NCBI GenBank assembly: GCA_001830645.1
Contig: MIBM01000251.1
Span: 1 to 12,451 of the forward strand
Direction of reading: 5' to 3'
DNA from: Spirochaetes bacterium RIFOXYC1_FULL_54_7
GTDB taxonomy: Bacteria; Spirochaetota; Spirochaetia; Treponematales; UBA12059
DNA: 12,451 bases
The notes beneath the pieces are model-generated. The model searched no databases, had not been told where the DNA came from, and worked only from the letters and a program-made list of their open reading frames with translations. This document shows positions 11,673-12,451 of the stretch, piece by piece; the first letter of the stretch is position 1; the number at the start of each line of letters is the position of its first letter. Made by a program: the position numbers and the translations under genes.

Positions 11673-12451
11673 TTATAGCCGATACTTCTGTCCGTATTCC
11701 ACAATCTTCACATCCTTGAGGCCCTTGCTGGTCAGGAAGGACTGGAATGTGGTGATCGATTCACCTTCACCGTGGACCAGGAATACCGTTTTCAGGGCCG
11801 ACAGATCCATGGTGCTCATCCAGTCCCAGCACTCCTGGTAATCCGCATGGGCACTGAAGGCTTTTATCTCCTCGACCTGGGCTCCAACCCTGTACAGATC
11901 CCCGAATATCCTTACTTCCTTCTGCCCGTCCCGTATGCGCCTCCCCAAGGTCTGGGCAGCCATATAACCGACAACAAGGATGGTATTGCGCGGATCCTGG
12001 ATATTGTGGATCAGATGATGCTGTATCCGGCCGGCTTCGCACATACCATCGGCTGACATGATGATGGCCGGCCCTTCCATGCGGTTGAGCATCTTGGAAT
12101 CATCCACGGAACGGGAGAACTGCAACTCGTTGAAACCGAAGGGATTCTTGTGGTGCTTTATGAAAGCCTCGTTGGTCTCCTTGTCAAAACACTCGGGGTG
12201 CACCTGGAAGATGCTCGTAGCACTGGTAGCCATGGGTGAGTCGACCCAGATGGGTATCTTGGGGATGCGGCCCTGGTCAACCAACATGTGAAAGTGGTAG
12301 ATCAGTTCCTGGGTCCGCTCCACGGCAAAGGCTGGAATGATTATCTTGCCACCCCGTTTTACAGTGTCGTTGACAACCTTGGCCAGCCTATCCTCCGCAT
12401 CCACGGTGGATTCGTGCCTCCTGTCGCCATAGGTACTCTCTATCATGAGGT
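11673..12451 (-). CDS. Beta-CASP metallo-beta-lactamase-fold RNase-like protein, C-terminal part (5' end outside window)
   Basis: This is the C-terminal 258 residues of an MBL-fold protein with a beta-CASP and RNA-specificity region, the family of RNA-processing nucleases related to CPSF-73. The frame is open to the window edge and starts within the family motif ESTYGDRRH, so the gene continues upstream. The beta-CASP part has GGKIIIPAFAVERTQELIYH, WVDSPMA and ADGMCEAGRIQHHLIH. The C-terminal MBL part contains VEEIKAFSAHADYQECWDW, with the metal-binding His of SAHAD, and FLVHGE with the final conserved His. Substrate and gene symbol cannot be given from this part alone. The N-terminal HxHxDH motif is not in view. 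Confidence 0.93.
   Translation of the reverse strand, partial: LMIESTYGDRRHESTVDAEDRLAKVVNDTVKRGGKIIIPAFAVERTQELIYHFHMLVDQGRIPKIPIWVDSPMATSATSIFQVHPECFDKETNEAFIKHHKNPFGFNELQFSRSVDDSKMLNRMEGPAIIMSADGMCEAGRIQHHLIHNIQDPRNTILVVGYMAAQTLGRRIRDGQKEVRIFGDLYRVGAQVEEIKAFSAHADYQECWDWMSTMDLSALKTVFLVHGEGESITTFQSFLTSKGLKDVKIVEYGQKYRL

Noticed and set aside
1..12451. CRISPR arrays, tRNA or rRNA genes
   Set aside because: No regularly spaced repeats of suitable length and no tRNA or rRNA signatures were seen on either strand.

Overview
The window reads as a stretch of an anaerobic bacterial chromosome, most likely a spirochaete (Treponema or Spirochaeta-like). That placement is inference. It rests on the catalytic end of an [FeFe] hydrogenase, a cytosolic 5'-nucleotidase of the NT5C1 family, RpiB, a beta-CASP RNase-like protein and a large acidic coiled-coil envelope protein. 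No rRNA, tRNA or CRISPR array was seen.

Layout. (1) 1-1146: 3' part of an [FeFe] hydrogenase gene and a strong intrinsic terminator. (2) About 1174-7700: an accessory island, almost all on the minus strand. It holds a higBA toxin-antitoxin pair, fragments of a tyrosine recombinase and other small genes, a decayed plus-strand gene, a sigma factor SigZ followed by a deleted arsM (arsenite methyltransferase), a set of AT-rich small genes (DUF3795 protein, four-helix membrane protein, VOC protein, VOC fragment), a small palindrome-bounded element that may derive from an IS200/IS605-type transposon, a DUF6958 gene, and a second arsM copy with a different deletion. (3) 7817-11014: a minus-strand operon with a secreted acidic coiled-coil protein, a 5'-nucleotidase, and a frameshifted small lipoprotein. 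(4) 11231-12451: rpiB on the plus strand, converging on the end of a beta-CASP metallo-beta-lactamase gene.

The flanks are housekeeping genes with GC-rich coding sequence. The middle is a graveyard and cassette zone with visibly lower GC, per-gene Shine-Dalgarno sites and several broken genes. The most notable signals are the two arsM copies, which share an upstream region but have lost different internal parts, and the cysteine-tailed SigZ beside one of them. Also notable are a higBA promoter that would give a leaderless toxin mRNA, an in-frame 12-bp repeat system in the envelope protein, a recombinase relic fused to another gene, and a 51-nt hairpin of attC-like layout. I found no clearly complete, previously undescribed defence or mobile system. 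The SigZ-arsM unit with its paired upstream boxes is the best lead.
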